A stretch of 15,882 bases of DNA, taken from Oscillospiraceae bacterium. GTDB lineage: Bacteria > Bacillota > Clostridia > Oscillospirales > Ruminococcaceae. The stretch lies in NCBI GenBank assembly GCA_029098085.1, contig JAQXNQ010000039.1, positions 1 through 15,882 on the forward strand. Direction: 5' to 3'. Position 1 is the first letter of the stretch. Every line of letters starts with the position of its first letter. The notes beneath the pieces were generated by a model. It did no database searches. It worked only from the letters and a program-made list of their open reading frames with translations, and was not told the origin of the DNA. The position numbers and the translations under genes are program-made. Shown piece after piece: positions 1 to 7,593 of the stretch.

Positions 1-208
1 TGGGGTTTACAGAGCGGACAAGTCGCCATGCCGCTGGTGAGCTCTTACCTCGCCTTTCCACCCTTGCGTTCCCTTGCGGGAATTCGCGGTATATCTCTGT
101 TGCACTTTCCTTGGAGTCGCCTCCACCGGCAGTTAACCGGCATTCTGCCCTGCGGTGCTCGGACTTTCCTCAGACAAAGACTGCCTGCGGCCGTCTGGCA
201 TCCTCACA
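1..208 (-). ncRNA. rnpB: RNase P RNA (M1-type ribozyme), 5' part only
   Basis: This is the catalytic RNA that removes 5' leaders from tRNA precursors. On the minus strand it carries the conserved P4-forming box GAGGAAAGTCCGAGC (positions 171-157). Further in are the box GGTAAGAGCTCACCAGCGG (near 50-32) and the start-proximal CCAGAC element (198-193). The 5' end is placed about 10 nt upstream of CCAGAC by analogy with other bacterial RNase P RNAs and is uncertain by several bases. The 3' third, including the second half of P4, lies beyond the left edge. The short open frames crossing the region are meaningless. It begins directly behind the zinc-ribbon gene, so it is either co-transcribed or driven by a promoter inside that gene's 3' end. 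Confidence 0.93.
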
Positions 209-220
209 ACTGACATTCCC

Positions 221-928
221 TTATTCCTCAATGTAAATAATGCGTCCGCAGTTGTCGCACTCGACGATGCGCTCGCCGTTCTTCAGCTCCAGCAGCGTGG
301 CGCTGGGCAGGGACATGAAGCATCCGCTGCACTGGCCCTCCACCAGCTTGGCCATCGGCGGCGTGCAGTGCTGCTTGATGCTGCCATAGCGCTCCAGCAG
401 CGACGGCTCCACCTTCTTGGCCTCCTCGTCGATTCTGGCGCGGAGCTTCTGAAGCTCCTCCGTGTCCGCCTTGTATTCCTTGTCGTAGACCTGCTTCAGC
501 GCATCGTAATTCGCCTTGGTCTTGGCGGCGCGCACGCGGATTTCCTTCTGCTGGCGATCCTTGACCTCGGCGTCCTTGCGCATCTTCTGAAGCTCCTGCT
601 CATAGCGCGACAGCGCGTCTGCCACCTTCTGAACGGACTCAGCGCGCTTGTCAGCCTCCTCGACAGTCTTGGGCGGATTGGCCTCGATCTCGGCGCACAG
701 GCCGGACAGCACCTTCTCAAGGCGCTGCGCCTCGTCGCGCACCGCTTCCAGACGATCCTGCATGACAGCGACGTCGTTCTCCAGCTTCTTCATGTTGGTC
801 TGCTGCTCCATCAGAAAGCTGCGCTGCTTGATCAGCTTCTGGCGGTTCTCCGACTGCCGCATCTTGTTTTCGAAGCGATCCGCTTCCATATCCACCTGCA
901 TGAACTGCCACAGCACATCCAAACGCAT
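221..928 (-). CDS. C4-type zinc ribbon, coiled-coil protein (DUF164 / CT398-like)
   Basis: The product has 235 residues. Residues 1 to about 165 form a long charged heptad-like coiled coil rich in E, K, Q and R. A C-terminal zinc ribbon follows, with the pairs C200-x2-C203 and C224-x2-C227. This architecture is that of the widespread DUF164 family; a homologue in Chlamydia (CT398) has been studied structurally, but the cellular role is unsettled, with nucleic-acid or secretion-related functions proposed. The start is the ATG at 928, because a GGAGG lies 8 nt upstream; a TTG five codons earlier would overlap that site. The gene follows nif3 by 18 nt, a common arrangement in Bacillota. Family assignment is firm, function is not. 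Confidence 0.88.
   Translation of the reverse strand: MRLDVLWQFMQVDMEADRFENKMRQSENRQKLIKQRSFLMEQQTNMKKLENDVAVMQDRLEAVRDEAQRLEKVLSGLCAEIEANPPKTVEEADKRAESVQKVADALSRYEQELQKMRKDAEVKDRQQKEIRVRAAKTKANYDALKQVYDKEYKADTEELQKLRARIDEEAKKVEPSLLERYGSIKQHCTPPMAKLVEGQCSGCFMSLPSATLLELKNGERIVECDNCGRIIYIEE
230..258 (-). promoter_or_regulatory. possible promoter for rnpB inside the zinc-ribbon gene
   Basis: On the minus strand GCGACA (258-253) and TACATT (235-230) are separated by 17 nt. Each matches the sigma-A consensus at 4 of 6 positions. Transcription would begin near 223, at the stop codon of the upstream gene, giving an RNA with almost no extra leader before RNase P RNA. The placement is good but the boxes are weak, so this is tentative. 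Confidence 0.3.
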
Positions 929-946
929 CAAATCATCCTCCAATTT

Positions 947-1708
947 CTATAAAAACGGCTCCTGCGCGCTGCATAAAATACGTACCTTATATTGTACATC
1001 ATTTGCAGCGTTTTGTAAACCACCTGCCAGCAGGGAAATCGCAGGTTTTTCAGTGGCGGCATGTCCCGCCTCCAGCACGCACAGCCCCGCATCCACGGCA
1101 GCCAATGCCTTGTGATAGGCCATCTCGCCGGTCACATAGACGTCCGCGCCCGCACGAAGCGCGATCTCTGCGAAATCCTCGCCCGCGCCGCCCAGCACGG
1201 CCACGCGGCGAACGGGCGCACAGCCATCGCCATACATCCGCACCGCGCCGCCCAGCGCCTGCCGGGCCGCGTCCGCAAACGCGCTCAGCGCAGTTTCCTT
1301 CACCGATCCAACGCACATGCCGCTCTCCAGCGGTTCAACGTCCGTCAGCCCCAACCGCGCCGCCAGCGCGTCGTTCACGCCGGGGTGCGCGTTGTCAAAG
1401 TTGGTGTGCATCGCGATCAGCGCAATGTCCGAGCGAACGAGCCTGCACAGCAGCCGCCCTTCCGCATCGTCCTCACAGAGATTGTGCCTTCCCCTGAACA
1501 GGATCGGATGGTGGGTGACAATCAGCTGCGCGCCTTGAGCAATCGCCTCGTCCAGCACGCGCTCGTTCAGATCCAGCGCGCACAGCACGCAGTCCACCGC
1601 CGCCTCCCGACTGCCCGCCAGCAGTCCCACATTGTCCCATTCTTCAGCCGCTGCAAGCGGTGCGATCTGCTCCAGCAGCTCCAGAATCCGACCCACCGTC
1701 ACAGACAT
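947..1708 (-). CDS. Nif3-like dinuclear metal centre protein, short form (YqfO family)
   Basis: This 253-residue protein belongs to the NIF3 / 'GTP cyclohydrolase I type 2 homologue' family of hexameric proteins with a two-metal site. The visible ligands are H66 and H67 in the THHPI motif, H101 and D105 in MHTNFD, and H216 and E220 in EAGHAATE. It lacks the roughly 110-residue PII-like insert of the long B. subtilis YqfO, so it is the short type, as in E. coli YbgI. The frame is open for 56 codons further upstream, but that extension is low-complexity, lies inside trmK and has no family match. The ATG at 1708 has GGGAGG 10 nt upstream and overlaps the trmK stop by 10 nt, implying translational coupling. 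The biochemical role is unproven. Confidence 0.9.
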   Translation of the reverse strand: MSVTVGRILELLEQIAPLAAAEEWDNVGLLAGSREAAVDCVLCALDLNERVLDEAIAQGAQLIVTHHPILFRGRHNLCEDDAEGRLLCRLVRSDIALIAMHTNFDNAHPGVNDALAARLGLTDVEPLESGMCVGSVKETALSAFADAARQALGGAVRMYGDGCAPVRRVAVLGGAGEDFAEIALRAGADVYVTGEMAYHKALAAVDAGLCVLEAGHAATEKPAISLLAGGLQNAANDVQYKVRILCSAQEPFL

Positions 1709-2388
1709 GCCTGCACATCCTCCCATATTCCGATCTCCCGGTTCAGCGAAGCGATGGTCTCCGCGTCGCCGCCCTTCTGCGCGCCGTCCAGCGCCTTGCG
1801 CGCGACACGAAGCCGGAAGGCCGCGTAATCCATCAGCTCTCCGGGCTTTCTTTCCAGCAGCACCGGGCCCACGCAAAGCGCGCGCTCGTCATATTCCGCC
1901 CGCCCCGGCCTTGCTTCCATCAGCACATACTGCCGCCGGCCATCCCGGACGATCCGCTCGTCCGTCAGCGCATAGCCGCATCTGCTCAGCCGCAGCCGAA
2001 GCTCCGGCAGCGCCACATTGGCCTGCAGAATCAGTCTGGCGTCGCCAAACCGCTCTCTGCCGCGCTCAATGATTCCCGCCGCCGTCGTGCCGCCCATTCC
2101 GGCAATGACCACAGCGTCCACCATTTCGTCCAGCCCGTCCGCGCCGTCGCAGAGGATCAGCTGCGCGCGCTCCTCCAGCCCGAGCAGCCGGATCAGCTCC
2201 CGCGCCTTGTCCAATGACGGTCCGGATATATCCATCAGCAGCGCCCGATCCACCCAGCCATGCTGGAGCAAAAACGCACCGAGCCTGCCGTGATCGCACC
2301 CGATGTCGGCGTATGTCCCGCATCGGCCCACCATTTCCGCGATCATCGACAGGCGCGGATCGAGCACGATTCCCTTCTCGTGCAGCAT
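1699..2388 (-). CDS. trmK: tRNA (adenine(22)-N1)-methyltransferase TrmK
   Basis: This S-adenosylmethionine-dependent enzyme methylates N1 of A22 in the D-loop region of some tRNAs (B. subtilis YqfN/TrmK). The 229-residue protein has a Rossmann methyltransferase core. The glycine-rich SAM motif is at residues 26-41 (YADIGCDHGRLG), the acidic end of strand 2 is in LMDIS (51-55), a CDGADG motif is at 80-85, and the VVIAGMGG segment typical of TrmK is at 93-100. The ATG shares one base with the rpoD stop codon (TGATG arrangement), so translation is probably coupled to rpoD. The order rpoD-trmK-nif3 is conserved in many Bacillota and supports the name. Confidence 0.92.
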   Translation of the reverse strand: MLHEKGIVLDPRLSMIAEMVGRCGTYADIGCDHGRLGAFLLQHGWVDRALLMDISGPSLDKARELIRLLGLEERAQLILCDGADGLDEMVDAVVIAGMGGTTAAGIIERGRERFGDARLILQANVALPELRLRLSRCGYALTDERIVRDGRRQYVLMEARPGRAEYDERALCVGPVLLERKPGELMDYAAFRLRVARKALDGAQKGGDAETIASLNREIGIWEDVQACL

Positions 2389-3491
2389 CAGTCGATCGAA
2401 TCCTTCAGCTTTCTGGAGCGGCTGGGATGGCGCAGCTTGCGCAGCGCCTTTGCCTCGATCTGACGGATGCGCTCACGGGTGACCTTGAACTCCCGTCCGA
2501 CCTCCTCCAGCGTGCGCGCACGGCCATCCTCCAGACCGAAGCGCAGCTTGAGCACCATTTCCTCCCGGGGCGTCAGCGTGGACAGCACGCTCATCAGCTG
2601 CTCCTTCAGCAGCGTGAACGCGGCGGCCTCGGCGGGCGCGGGCGCGTCGTCGTCGGGGATGAAGTCGCCCAGATGGCTGTCCTCCTCCTCGCCGATGGGC
2701 GTTTCCAGCGATACCGGCTCCTGCGCGATCTTGATGATCTCGCGGACCTTCTCCTCGGGAATGCCCATTTCCTCGGCGATTTCCTCGGGCAGCGGCTCGC
2801 GGCCATTCTCCTGCAGCAGCTGTCTGGAAACGCGGATGAGCTTGTTGATGGTCTCGACCATGTGCACCGGAACGCGGATCGTGCGCGCCTGATCGGCGAT
2901 GGCGCGGGTGATGGCCTGACGGATCCACCACGTCGCATAAGTCGAGAACTTGTAGCCCTTGCGGTAGTCGAACTTCTCCACCGCCTTGATCAGGCCCAGA
3001 TTGCCCTCCTGAATCAGATCCAGAAACTGCATGCCCCGGCCCACATACCGCTTAGCGATGCTGACCACCAGACGCAGGTTAGCCTCGCTCAGCCGCTTGC
3101 GGGCCTCCCGGGCGCGGACGGGATCGTCGCTGGACATATCCTCCGCCAGCCTGACCTCCTCATCGCTGGTCAGCAGGGGCACCCGGCCAATCTCCTTCAG
3201 ATAGACCTTGACCGGATCGTCGATGCTGATGCCTTCCCCGGCGAAGATGGGGTCATCCTCGTCGATGGTCAGGTCGTCGTCCAGGCTCAGATCCAGGTCG
3301 TCCTCGGCGTTGAAGTCCTCGATGATCTCAATGTTCAGACTTTCCAGCGAATCGTAGAGCTTGTCCATCTGCTCCACATCAAAGTCCATGTCCTCCAGTG
3401 CGTCGGTGATTTCCTTGGTTGTCAGCTTGCCCTTCAGCTTGCCCTGTTCCATCAGATCGCTTACGGCAGTTGATTTTTTGTCAGCACCCAT
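2388..3491 (-). CDS. rpoD: RNA polymerase primary sigma factor (sigma-70 / SigA)
   Basis: This is the housekeeping sigma factor that directs RNA polymerase to the TTGACA/TATAAT promoters seen elsewhere in the window. The 367 residues show an acidic region 1.1 (about 1-85), region 1.2 (92-125, DPVKVYLKEIGRVPLL) and region 2 (138-208), with the core-binding and -10 helices around LIQEGNLGLIKAVEKFDY and FSTYATWWIRQAI. Region 3 (216-290) and region 4 (300-360) follow, the latter with the -35 helix-turn-helix VTRERIRQIEAKALRKLRHP. The length is normal for the compact SigA type of Bacillota. The start ATG has AAGGAG about 8 nt upstream. It lies 58 nt behind dnaG, the classical dnaG-rpoD pairing. 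Confidence 0.97.
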   Translation of the reverse strand: MGADKKSTAVSDLMEQGKLKGKLTTKEITDALEDMDFDVEQMDKLYDSLESLNIEIIEDFNAEDDLDLSLDDDLTIDEDDPIFAGEGISIDDPVKVYLKEIGRVPLLTSDEEVRLAEDMSSDDPVRAREARKRLSEANLRLVVSIAKRYVGRGMQFLDLIQEGNLGLIKAVEKFDYRKGYKFSTYATWWIRQAITRAIADQARTIRVPVHMVETINKLIRVSRQLLQENGREPLPEEIAEEMGIPEEKVREIIKIAQEPVSLETPIGEEEDSHLGDFIPDDDAPAPAEAAAFTLLKEQLMSVLSTLTPREEMVLKLRFGLEDGRARTLEEVGREFKVTRERIRQIEAKALRKLRHPSRSRKLKDSID

Positions 3492-3521
3492 TGTAAATCT
3501 CCTTTATTCATATCTATCTTT

Positions 3522-3540
3522 CTGAAGGCAGCGCCCTCAG
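3522..3540 (-). other. stem-loop between dnaG and rpoD
   Basis: On the minus strand CTGAGGGC, a 3-nt loop and GCCTTCAG form an 8-bp hairpin (one G-U pair) in the 58-nt dnaG-rpoD spacer. It has no T-run after it, so it is not a standard terminator. It could be a processing or mRNA-stability site that sets the dnaG to rpoD ratio, as described for the dnaG-rpoD junction of other bacteria. That role is inference. Confidence 0.4.
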
Positions 3541-3549
3541 GAAAAGGCG

Positions 3550-5304
3550 TCATTTCTTTTTGCTCTGCAGCAGCGCAGCCATCCGGATGGCATCCTCCTC
3601 GGTTTTGGGGGCCGTCCGCAGCTGCTCCCTGAACTTCTGCTCCCGCAGGGCGGCGGCATAATCCGCCAGCACCCGGGGCGTCAGGGACACCTCTCCCTGA
3701 CGGGCCAGACAGCGGGAGGCCAGATTCATCTGCTCCGGCGTCAGCTCCCCGGAAAGATCGGTCAGCGAGACACTGCTATTTTGCTGCAGTTTCTGAAGGA
3801 TTATACCATATACGGCCCGTCCCTCATCGGTGACAAAGTCCTCCGGCGACAGCTGTGCCTGCAGGGAAGCGGCCTCATCCGGATGGCGGAGCAGACCGGC
3901 GATGATCCCCTCCTCCGCCTGGGCGGCGGCGCTGGTGCGGCGGGCTCCGGGCGAACCGGCGGCCTCACCGGGGATCCTCCCCTGCTCGATCTCGGACCAC
4001 TCCTTTTTGCGGGAGGCCCGCTCCCGCTTTTTGCGGAGCTCATTGATCCGCGCCAGCACCGTTCCCAGCGGCAGGCCGGTGTCCTGGGCCACCGAACCGG
4101 CGTACAGCTCCCGCTCGATGGCATTGGGAACGGTGGCCAGATAGGAGGCGGCCTCGTTGGCGTAGGCGCTGCGCTGATCCAGCGTGTCCAGATCGTATTT
4201 GGCTTTCAGCACCGAAAGCTGGTACTCGGTGACATTGCCAGCGTCCTCCAGCAGCAGCTTAAACCGCTGAGCGCCGAAGGTCTTGATGTATTCATCCGGA
4301 TCCTTGGCTCCCTTCATGCTGAGGATGCGGGTCTTGATGCCCACCGCCTCCAGCAGCCCCACCGCCCGGCTGGTAGCGGTACGTCCGGCGCCGTCCGAAT
4401 CGTAGGCGATGATGACCTCTTTGGCATACTGAGCCATGAGGCGGCTCTGCTCGGCGGTGAGGGAGGTGCCCAAAGTGGCCACCACATTCTCAAAGCCCGC
4501 CTGGTTGACGGCAATGACATCCATATACCCCTCGGCCAGGATCAGCCGGCCATCCTGGAGGTTTTTGGCAAAGTTCAGGGAAAAGAGGTTCTGGCTCTTT
4601 TTGAACACCGGCGTATCGGAGGAATTCAGGTACTTGGGCTTGGAATCGTCCAGCACCCGGCCGCCGAAGCCGATAACATTCTTCCGCAGGTCGATGATCG
4701 GAAAGATGACCCGGTTGCGGAAGGCGTCGTAGCAGGAGTTATTCTTTCCCCGCACCACCACTGCTGCCTGCAGCATCTGCTCATCAGTGAAGCCCTTGCT
4801 CCGCAGGAAATTCCTCAGATTGTCCCAACCGGGCGGCGCATAGCCCAAGCCGTACTTGGTGATGGTTTTGGGAGTCAGCTGCCGGCCGGCGAAGTAAGCC
4901 CGTCCGGGCTCTCCCTCCGGGGACAGAAGGCGTTCGTGGTAAAACCGGGCAGTGAGCCGGTTGATTTCGTAGATCAGGGGCTTGATCCGCAGGGACGGAT
5001 CCTCCCGCTCCTCCTCGGGCAGCTCCATGCCCGCCCGCTCGGCCAGGAATTTCACCGCCTCCACATAGCCCAGATTCTCGATCCGCATGACAAAGCTGAT
5101 GACGTCGCCTCCTGCCCCGCAGCCGAAGCAGTAGAAGGACTGATTCTCGTGATAGACCACCATGGAGGGGGTTTTCTCCGAGTGGAAGGGACAGAGCCCC
5201 TTGCTGGTGCGGCCCTGCCGCTTCAGCTGCACATAGCCGGATACGACCGACTCGATGTCGCTGCGCTGCTTGAGCTCGTCCAGAAAGCTCTGGGGTATGG
5301 CCAA
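3550..5304 (-). CDS. dnaG: DNA primase DnaG
   Basis: DnaG makes the RNA primers for chromosome replication. The 584-residue protein has all expected parts. The N-terminal CHC2 zinc finger uses C38, H41, C59 and C62. The TOPRIM catalytic domain spans about residues 250-335, with E258 in AEGYMD and D302/D304 in AYDSDGAG. A C-terminal helicase-binding region occupies roughly 450-584. Translation starts at a TTG at 5304, with AAAGGAG upstream (9-nt gap); the nearby ATG at 5311 is out of frame. It follows dgt by 26 nt and precedes rpoD by 58 nt. Its alanine codons are mostly GCC, unlike the GCG-rich genes downstream from rpoD onward. Confidence 0.96.
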   Translation of the reverse strand: MAIPQSFLDELKQRSDIESVVSGYVQLKRQGRTSKGLCPFHSEKTPSMVVYHENQSFYCFGCGAGGDVISFVMRIENLGYVEAVKFLAERAGMELPEEEREDPSLRIKPLIYEINRLTARFYHERLLSPEGEPGRAYFAGRQLTPKTITKYGLGYAPPGWDNLRNFLRSKGFTDEQMLQAAVVVRGKNNSCYDAFRNRVIFPIIDLRKNVIGFGGRVLDDSKPKYLNSSDTPVFKKSQNLFSLNFAKNLQDGRLILAEGYMDVIAVNQAGFENVVATLGTSLTAEQSRLMAQYAKEVIIAYDSDGAGRTATSRAVGLLEAVGIKTRILSMKGAKDPDEYIKTFGAQRFKLLLEDAGNVTEYQLSVLKAKYDLDTLDQRSAYANEAASYLATVPNAIERELYAGSVAQDTGLPLGTVLARINELRKKRERASRKKEWSEIEQGRIPGEAAGSPGARRTSAAAQAEEGIIAGLLRHPDEAASLQAQLSPEDFVTDEGRAVYGIILQKLQQNSSVSLTDLSGELTPEQMNLASRCLARQGEVSLTPRVLADYAAALREQKFREQLRTAPKTEEDAIRMAALLQSKKK

Positions 5305-5330
5305 CAGGCATCTCTCCTTTCACTGGCAGT

Positions 5331-6350
5331 TCAGGGTTTGCTCCAGAATTTGGGCAGCTTCAGCTCCCGGTAAAGGCCGACGGCATACTGGTCGGTCATA
5401 CCGGCGATGTAATCGCAGACCGCCCGCTCCGGCGGCACCTCATCCAGCAGTCCCCGGTAAAAGGGCGGCAGCCGGGCCGGATCCTCCAGAAAGTGCTGAT
5501 ACAACGCCTGCACCAGCGCCTCGGCCTTGTGCTCCTCCCCCTTGGCCTCGGGGTTGGTGTACACGCACTCAGTCATAAAACGCATCAGCAGGTTGTGCGC
5601 CTTCAGCACCTCCTCCTCCATCCGGATGCCGGTTCCGTCGCTTTCCCGGACGATGGAGCTGAGCACGGCGGTGATCCGGGCGGATTTTCCCCGGCCCAGC
5701 CGGTACACCGCTTCCCAGGGAAGGTCGCCCTCCGAGATGATTCCCGCCCGGATGGCGTCCTCGATGTCGTGGTTCAGGTAGGCGATCTTGTCCGCCCAGC
5801 GGACCACCCGCCCCTCCAGCGTGGCGGCCCAGGCGTCCTCGCTGCCGGCGGAATGGCAGGCGATGCCGTTTAAGACCTCCCAGCAGAGGTTCAGCCCCTT
5901 GCCTTCCCGCTCCAGCCGCTGGGCCGTCCGCACGCTCTGCAGATGGTGGCGGAAGGGAAAGGGACAGATTTCGTTCAGCGCCCGCTCCCCCGCGTGGCCG
6001 AAGGGGGTGTGGCCCAGATCATGCCCCAGGGCGATGGCCTCGGTCAGATCCTCGTTGAGCCGCAGGGCGCCGGCCAGGGTCCGGGCGATCTGGGAAACCT
6101 CCAGCGTGTGGGTCAGGCGGGTGCGGTAATGATCCCCTTCAGGGCCCAGAAAGACCTGGGTCTTGTGCCTGAGGCGGCGGAAGGAATTGCAGTGGAGAAT
6201 CCGGTCCCGGTCCCGCTGATAGCAGGTCCGCAGCGGACAGGGCTCCTCCGGACGGAAGCGCCCCCGGCTGTCCGCCGCATGGGCCGCCTCGGGAATCAGG
6301 CGCAGCCGTTCGGTTTCCTCCCGAAAGGCTCTGCATCCGGCAGTATCCAT
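5331..6350 (-). CDS. dgt: deoxyguanosinetriphosphate triphosphohydrolase-like protein (HD domain)
   Basis: This family hydrolyses dNTPs to the deoxynucleoside and triphosphate and so shapes the dNTP pool. The 339-residue protein carries the family start motif RDRDRILHCNSFRRLRHKTQ (residues 47-66). The HD metal site is H81, then H110-D111 in ALGHDLGHTPFGH, then D187 in ADKIAYLNHD. Length fits the shorter dGTPase-like subfamily rather than the about 500-residue E. coli Dgt. The ATG at 6350 is preferred because AAGGAG lies 8 nt upstream; a GTG at 6359 would sit too close to that site. It heads the dnaG-rpoD cluster. The preferred nucleotide cannot be read from sequence. Confidence 0.92.
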   Translation of the reverse strand: MDTAGCRAFREETERLRLIPEAAHAADSRGRFRPEEPCPLRTCYQRDRDRILHCNSFRRLRHKTQVFLGPEGDHYRTRLTHTLEVSQIARTLAGALRLNEDLTEAIALGHDLGHTPFGHAGERALNEICPFPFRHHLQSVRTAQRLEREGKGLNLCWEVLNGIACHSAGSEDAWAATLEGRVVRWADKIAYLNHDIEDAIRAGIISEGDLPWEAVYRLGRGKSARITAVLSSIVRESDGTGIRMEEEVLKAHNLLMRFMTECVYTNPEAKGEEHKAEALVQALYQHFLEDPARLPPFYRGLLDEVPPERAVCDYIAGMTDQYAVGLYRELKLPKFWSKP

Positions 6351-6387
6351 GGATCTCACTCCTTTTTGACGGCGTGAAACATCCTTC

Positions 6388-6416
6388 TATATACTTTATA
6401 CCGGAAAAGATGAGAA
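6388..6416 (-). promoter_or_regulatory. possible promoter for the dgt-dnaG-rpoD operon
   Basis: In the 89-nt gap between the YigZ-family gene and dgt, the minus strand has TTCTCA (6416-6411) and TATATA (6393-6388) with a 17-nt spacer in an AT-rich stretch. Both boxes are only 4/6 matches. The position, about 40 nt before the dgt start, is suitable, and no better candidate is visible. Confidence 0.35.
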
Positions 6417-6439
6417 AATCCTTTTTTCCCGGGAAAAAT

Positions 6440-7078
6440 TTATTTCCCGCCGGGAACGGGCATGTCTCCGAAGAATTCCTCCTCCACCTTCGCCGTGACG
6501 GTACCGCCGGTCAGCTCGGTCAGGGCCTTCTGGAAGGGCTCGTGCTGATCCGCCCGAATCTGTATGTCCAGGGTGACAACGTCGGTAAAGTCGGAATTTC
6601 GCAGCTGCACCCCATAATCCGGCAGGATGTAGCTGATCTTACCGTACAGGCTGTAATCAAAGGAAAGGGTCAGACGGCGGCAGGTGGTCATATACATCTT
6701 ATCCGCCGCAGCCAGGGCGATCCGCGCGCCCTGGGAATAGGCCCGCACCAGTCCGCCGCCGCCCAGCAGGATGCCGCCGAAGTAGCGGGTCACCACCACG
6801 CAGACGTCCACGATGTTCTCCTTGAGGATCACGTCCAGCACCGGCACACCGGCGGTACCCTGGGGCTCCCCGTCGTCGGAGTAGCGGCGGGTCATGCCGT
6901 CCCGCAGGGAAAAGGCGTAGACGTTGTGGGATGCGTCCCAGTGCTTTTTGCTGATCTCGGCCACAAAGGCCATGGCCTCGGCTTCGGTCTCCACATGCTT
7001 GGAGTACCCGATGAAGCGGGACTTCTTCACGACAAATTCATCCTGGGCAAAGTCCCGGACGGTGACATAATCTCCCAT
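6440..7078 (-). CDS. YigZ / IMPACT family protein
   Basis: This is a 212-residue member of the UPF0029 (IMPACT, YigZ, YvyE) family. The N-terminal IMPACT domain (about residues 1-120) carries the typical features KKSRFIGY near residue 20, the RRYSDDGEPQGTAG segment in the middle, and VVVTRYFGGILLGGGGLVRAY after it. A smaller C-terminal ferredoxin-like domain (about 135-205) follows. The mammalian relative inhibits the GCN2 kinase; the bacterial role is not settled, and nucleic-acid or ribosome binding has been suggested. The ATG has GGAGG 7 nt upstream. It starts 37 nt after the rpmE terminator and no clear own promoter is visible, so it may rely on read-through. Family call is firm. Confidence 0.9.
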   Translation of the reverse strand: MGDYVTVRDFAQDEFVVKKSRFIGYSKHVETEAEAMAFVAEISKKHWDASHNVYAFSLRDGMTRRYSDDGEPQGTAGVPVLDVILKENIVDVCVVVTRYFGGILLGGGGLVRAYSQGARIALAAADKMYMTTCRRLTLSFDYSLYGKISYILPDYGVQLRNSDFTDVVTLDIQIRADQHEPFQKALTELTGGTVTAKVEEEFFGDMPVPGGK

Positions 7079-7112
7079 AGCTCGACCTCCACGGTTTATG
7101 ATGAACGCACAG

Positions 7113-7155
7113 AAAAGGCGGTACAGGAAAACCGTGGTTTTCGGTGCACCGCCTT
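7113..7155 (-). terminator. intrinsic terminator of rpmE
   Basis: The minus strand shows a two-part stem. The outer stem AAGGCGGT/ACCGCCTT (7155-7148 with 7122-7115) encloses an inner GAAAACC/GGTTTTC hairpin (7142-7136 with 7133-7127). A short T-run follows (TTTTCT). It lies 16 nt after the rpmE stop. Confidence 0.75.
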
Positions 7156-7170
7156 ATATCTGTTCGCTGG

Positions 7171-7374
7171 TTATTTATCAAGACCAAAACGCCGTTTGAA
7201 TCTGTCGACCCGTCCGCCGGTGTCTACCAGCTTCTGTTTGCCGGTGAAGTACGGATGGCACTTGGAGCAAACTTCGACGCTGATGCTGTCCTTGGTAGAG
7301 CTGGTCTCCCAGGTAGCGCCGCAGGCACATTTGATAACGGTGGGCTTGTACGCGGGATGGATTCCCTCTTTCAT
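7171..7374 (-). CDS. rpmE: 50S ribosomal protein bL31, zinc-binding type
   Basis: This 67-residue ribosomal protein sits at the bridge between the two subunits. It is the zinc-binding (C+) paralogue: C16 and C18 form a CxC pair and C36 and C39 a CxxC pair. The N-terminus MKEGIHP and the core CHPYFTGKQKLVDTGGRVDRF are characteristic. An upstream in-frame codon would add ten residues, but the ATG at 7374 matches the family's usual start and has GAGGTG 6 nt upstream. Zinc-type L31 is often swapped for a cysteine-free form under zinc limitation in bacteria that carry both; whether the second form exists here cannot be seen. It is a single-gene unit with its own promoter and terminator. Confidence 0.96.
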   Translation of the reverse strand: MKEGIHPAYKPTVIKCACGATWETSSTKDSISVEVCSKCHPYFTGKQKLVDTGGRVDRFKRRFGLDK

Positions 7375-7428
7375 TCTGTTCACCTCTTCTTTCCTATACG
7401 CCAAAGTACGTATATCTCACGAATAAAT

Positions 7429-7457
7429 ATGATAGCATAAAAGGCTGGAAATTGCAA
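7429..7457 (-). promoter_or_regulatory. sigma-A promoter of rpmE
   Basis: On the minus strand TTGCAA (7457-7452) and TATCAT (7434-7429) are 17 nt apart and lie about 55 nt before the rpmE ATG. Both are 5/6 matches to consensus. Confidence 0.7.
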
Positions 7458-7524
7458 GTGCTTTTTGAAAAAAAGAAAAATTTCCGGGGAAGAAGCGGGA
7501 AATCCTCAGCTTGCCGCCCAAAGG

Positions 7525-7553
7525 TTGACAGCAAAGACCACTTCTGCTATCAT
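7525..7553 (+). promoter_or_regulatory. sigma-A promoter of the unknown membrane-anchored gene
   Basis: A perfect TTGACA (7525-7530), a 17-nt spacer and TATCAT (7548-7553) stand about 40 nt before the ATG at 7594. It is a near-consensus promoter, back to back with the rpmE promoter. Confidence 0.8.
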
Positions 7554-7593
7554 AAAATTGTAAAGCTGTTTTCTTCAACAAAAGGAGGACGCC

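Noticed and set aside
28..213. Small plus-strand open frame at the left end
   Set aside because: It lies entirely opposite RNase P RNA and has no ribosome site.
1709..1876. N-terminal extension of the Nif3-like protein
   Set aside because: Open frame only because it overlaps trmK; R/G/A-rich, no family match, and the internal ATG has a good ribosome site.
2214..3473. A 419-codon plus-strand frame opposite rpoD and trmK
   Set aside because: Shadow of rpoD; no family resemblance and it spans two genes.
3781..5373. A 530-codon plus-strand frame opposite dnaG
   Set aside because: Antisense shadow; DnaG on the other strand has every catalytic motif, while this frame has no ribosome site or recognisable domain.
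6425..6447. Terminator after the YigZ-family gene (CGGGAAA/TTTCCCG hairpin at its stop codon)
   Set aside because: The stem is followed on the minus strand by GGAAAAAAGG, not by a T-run, so termination is not supported.
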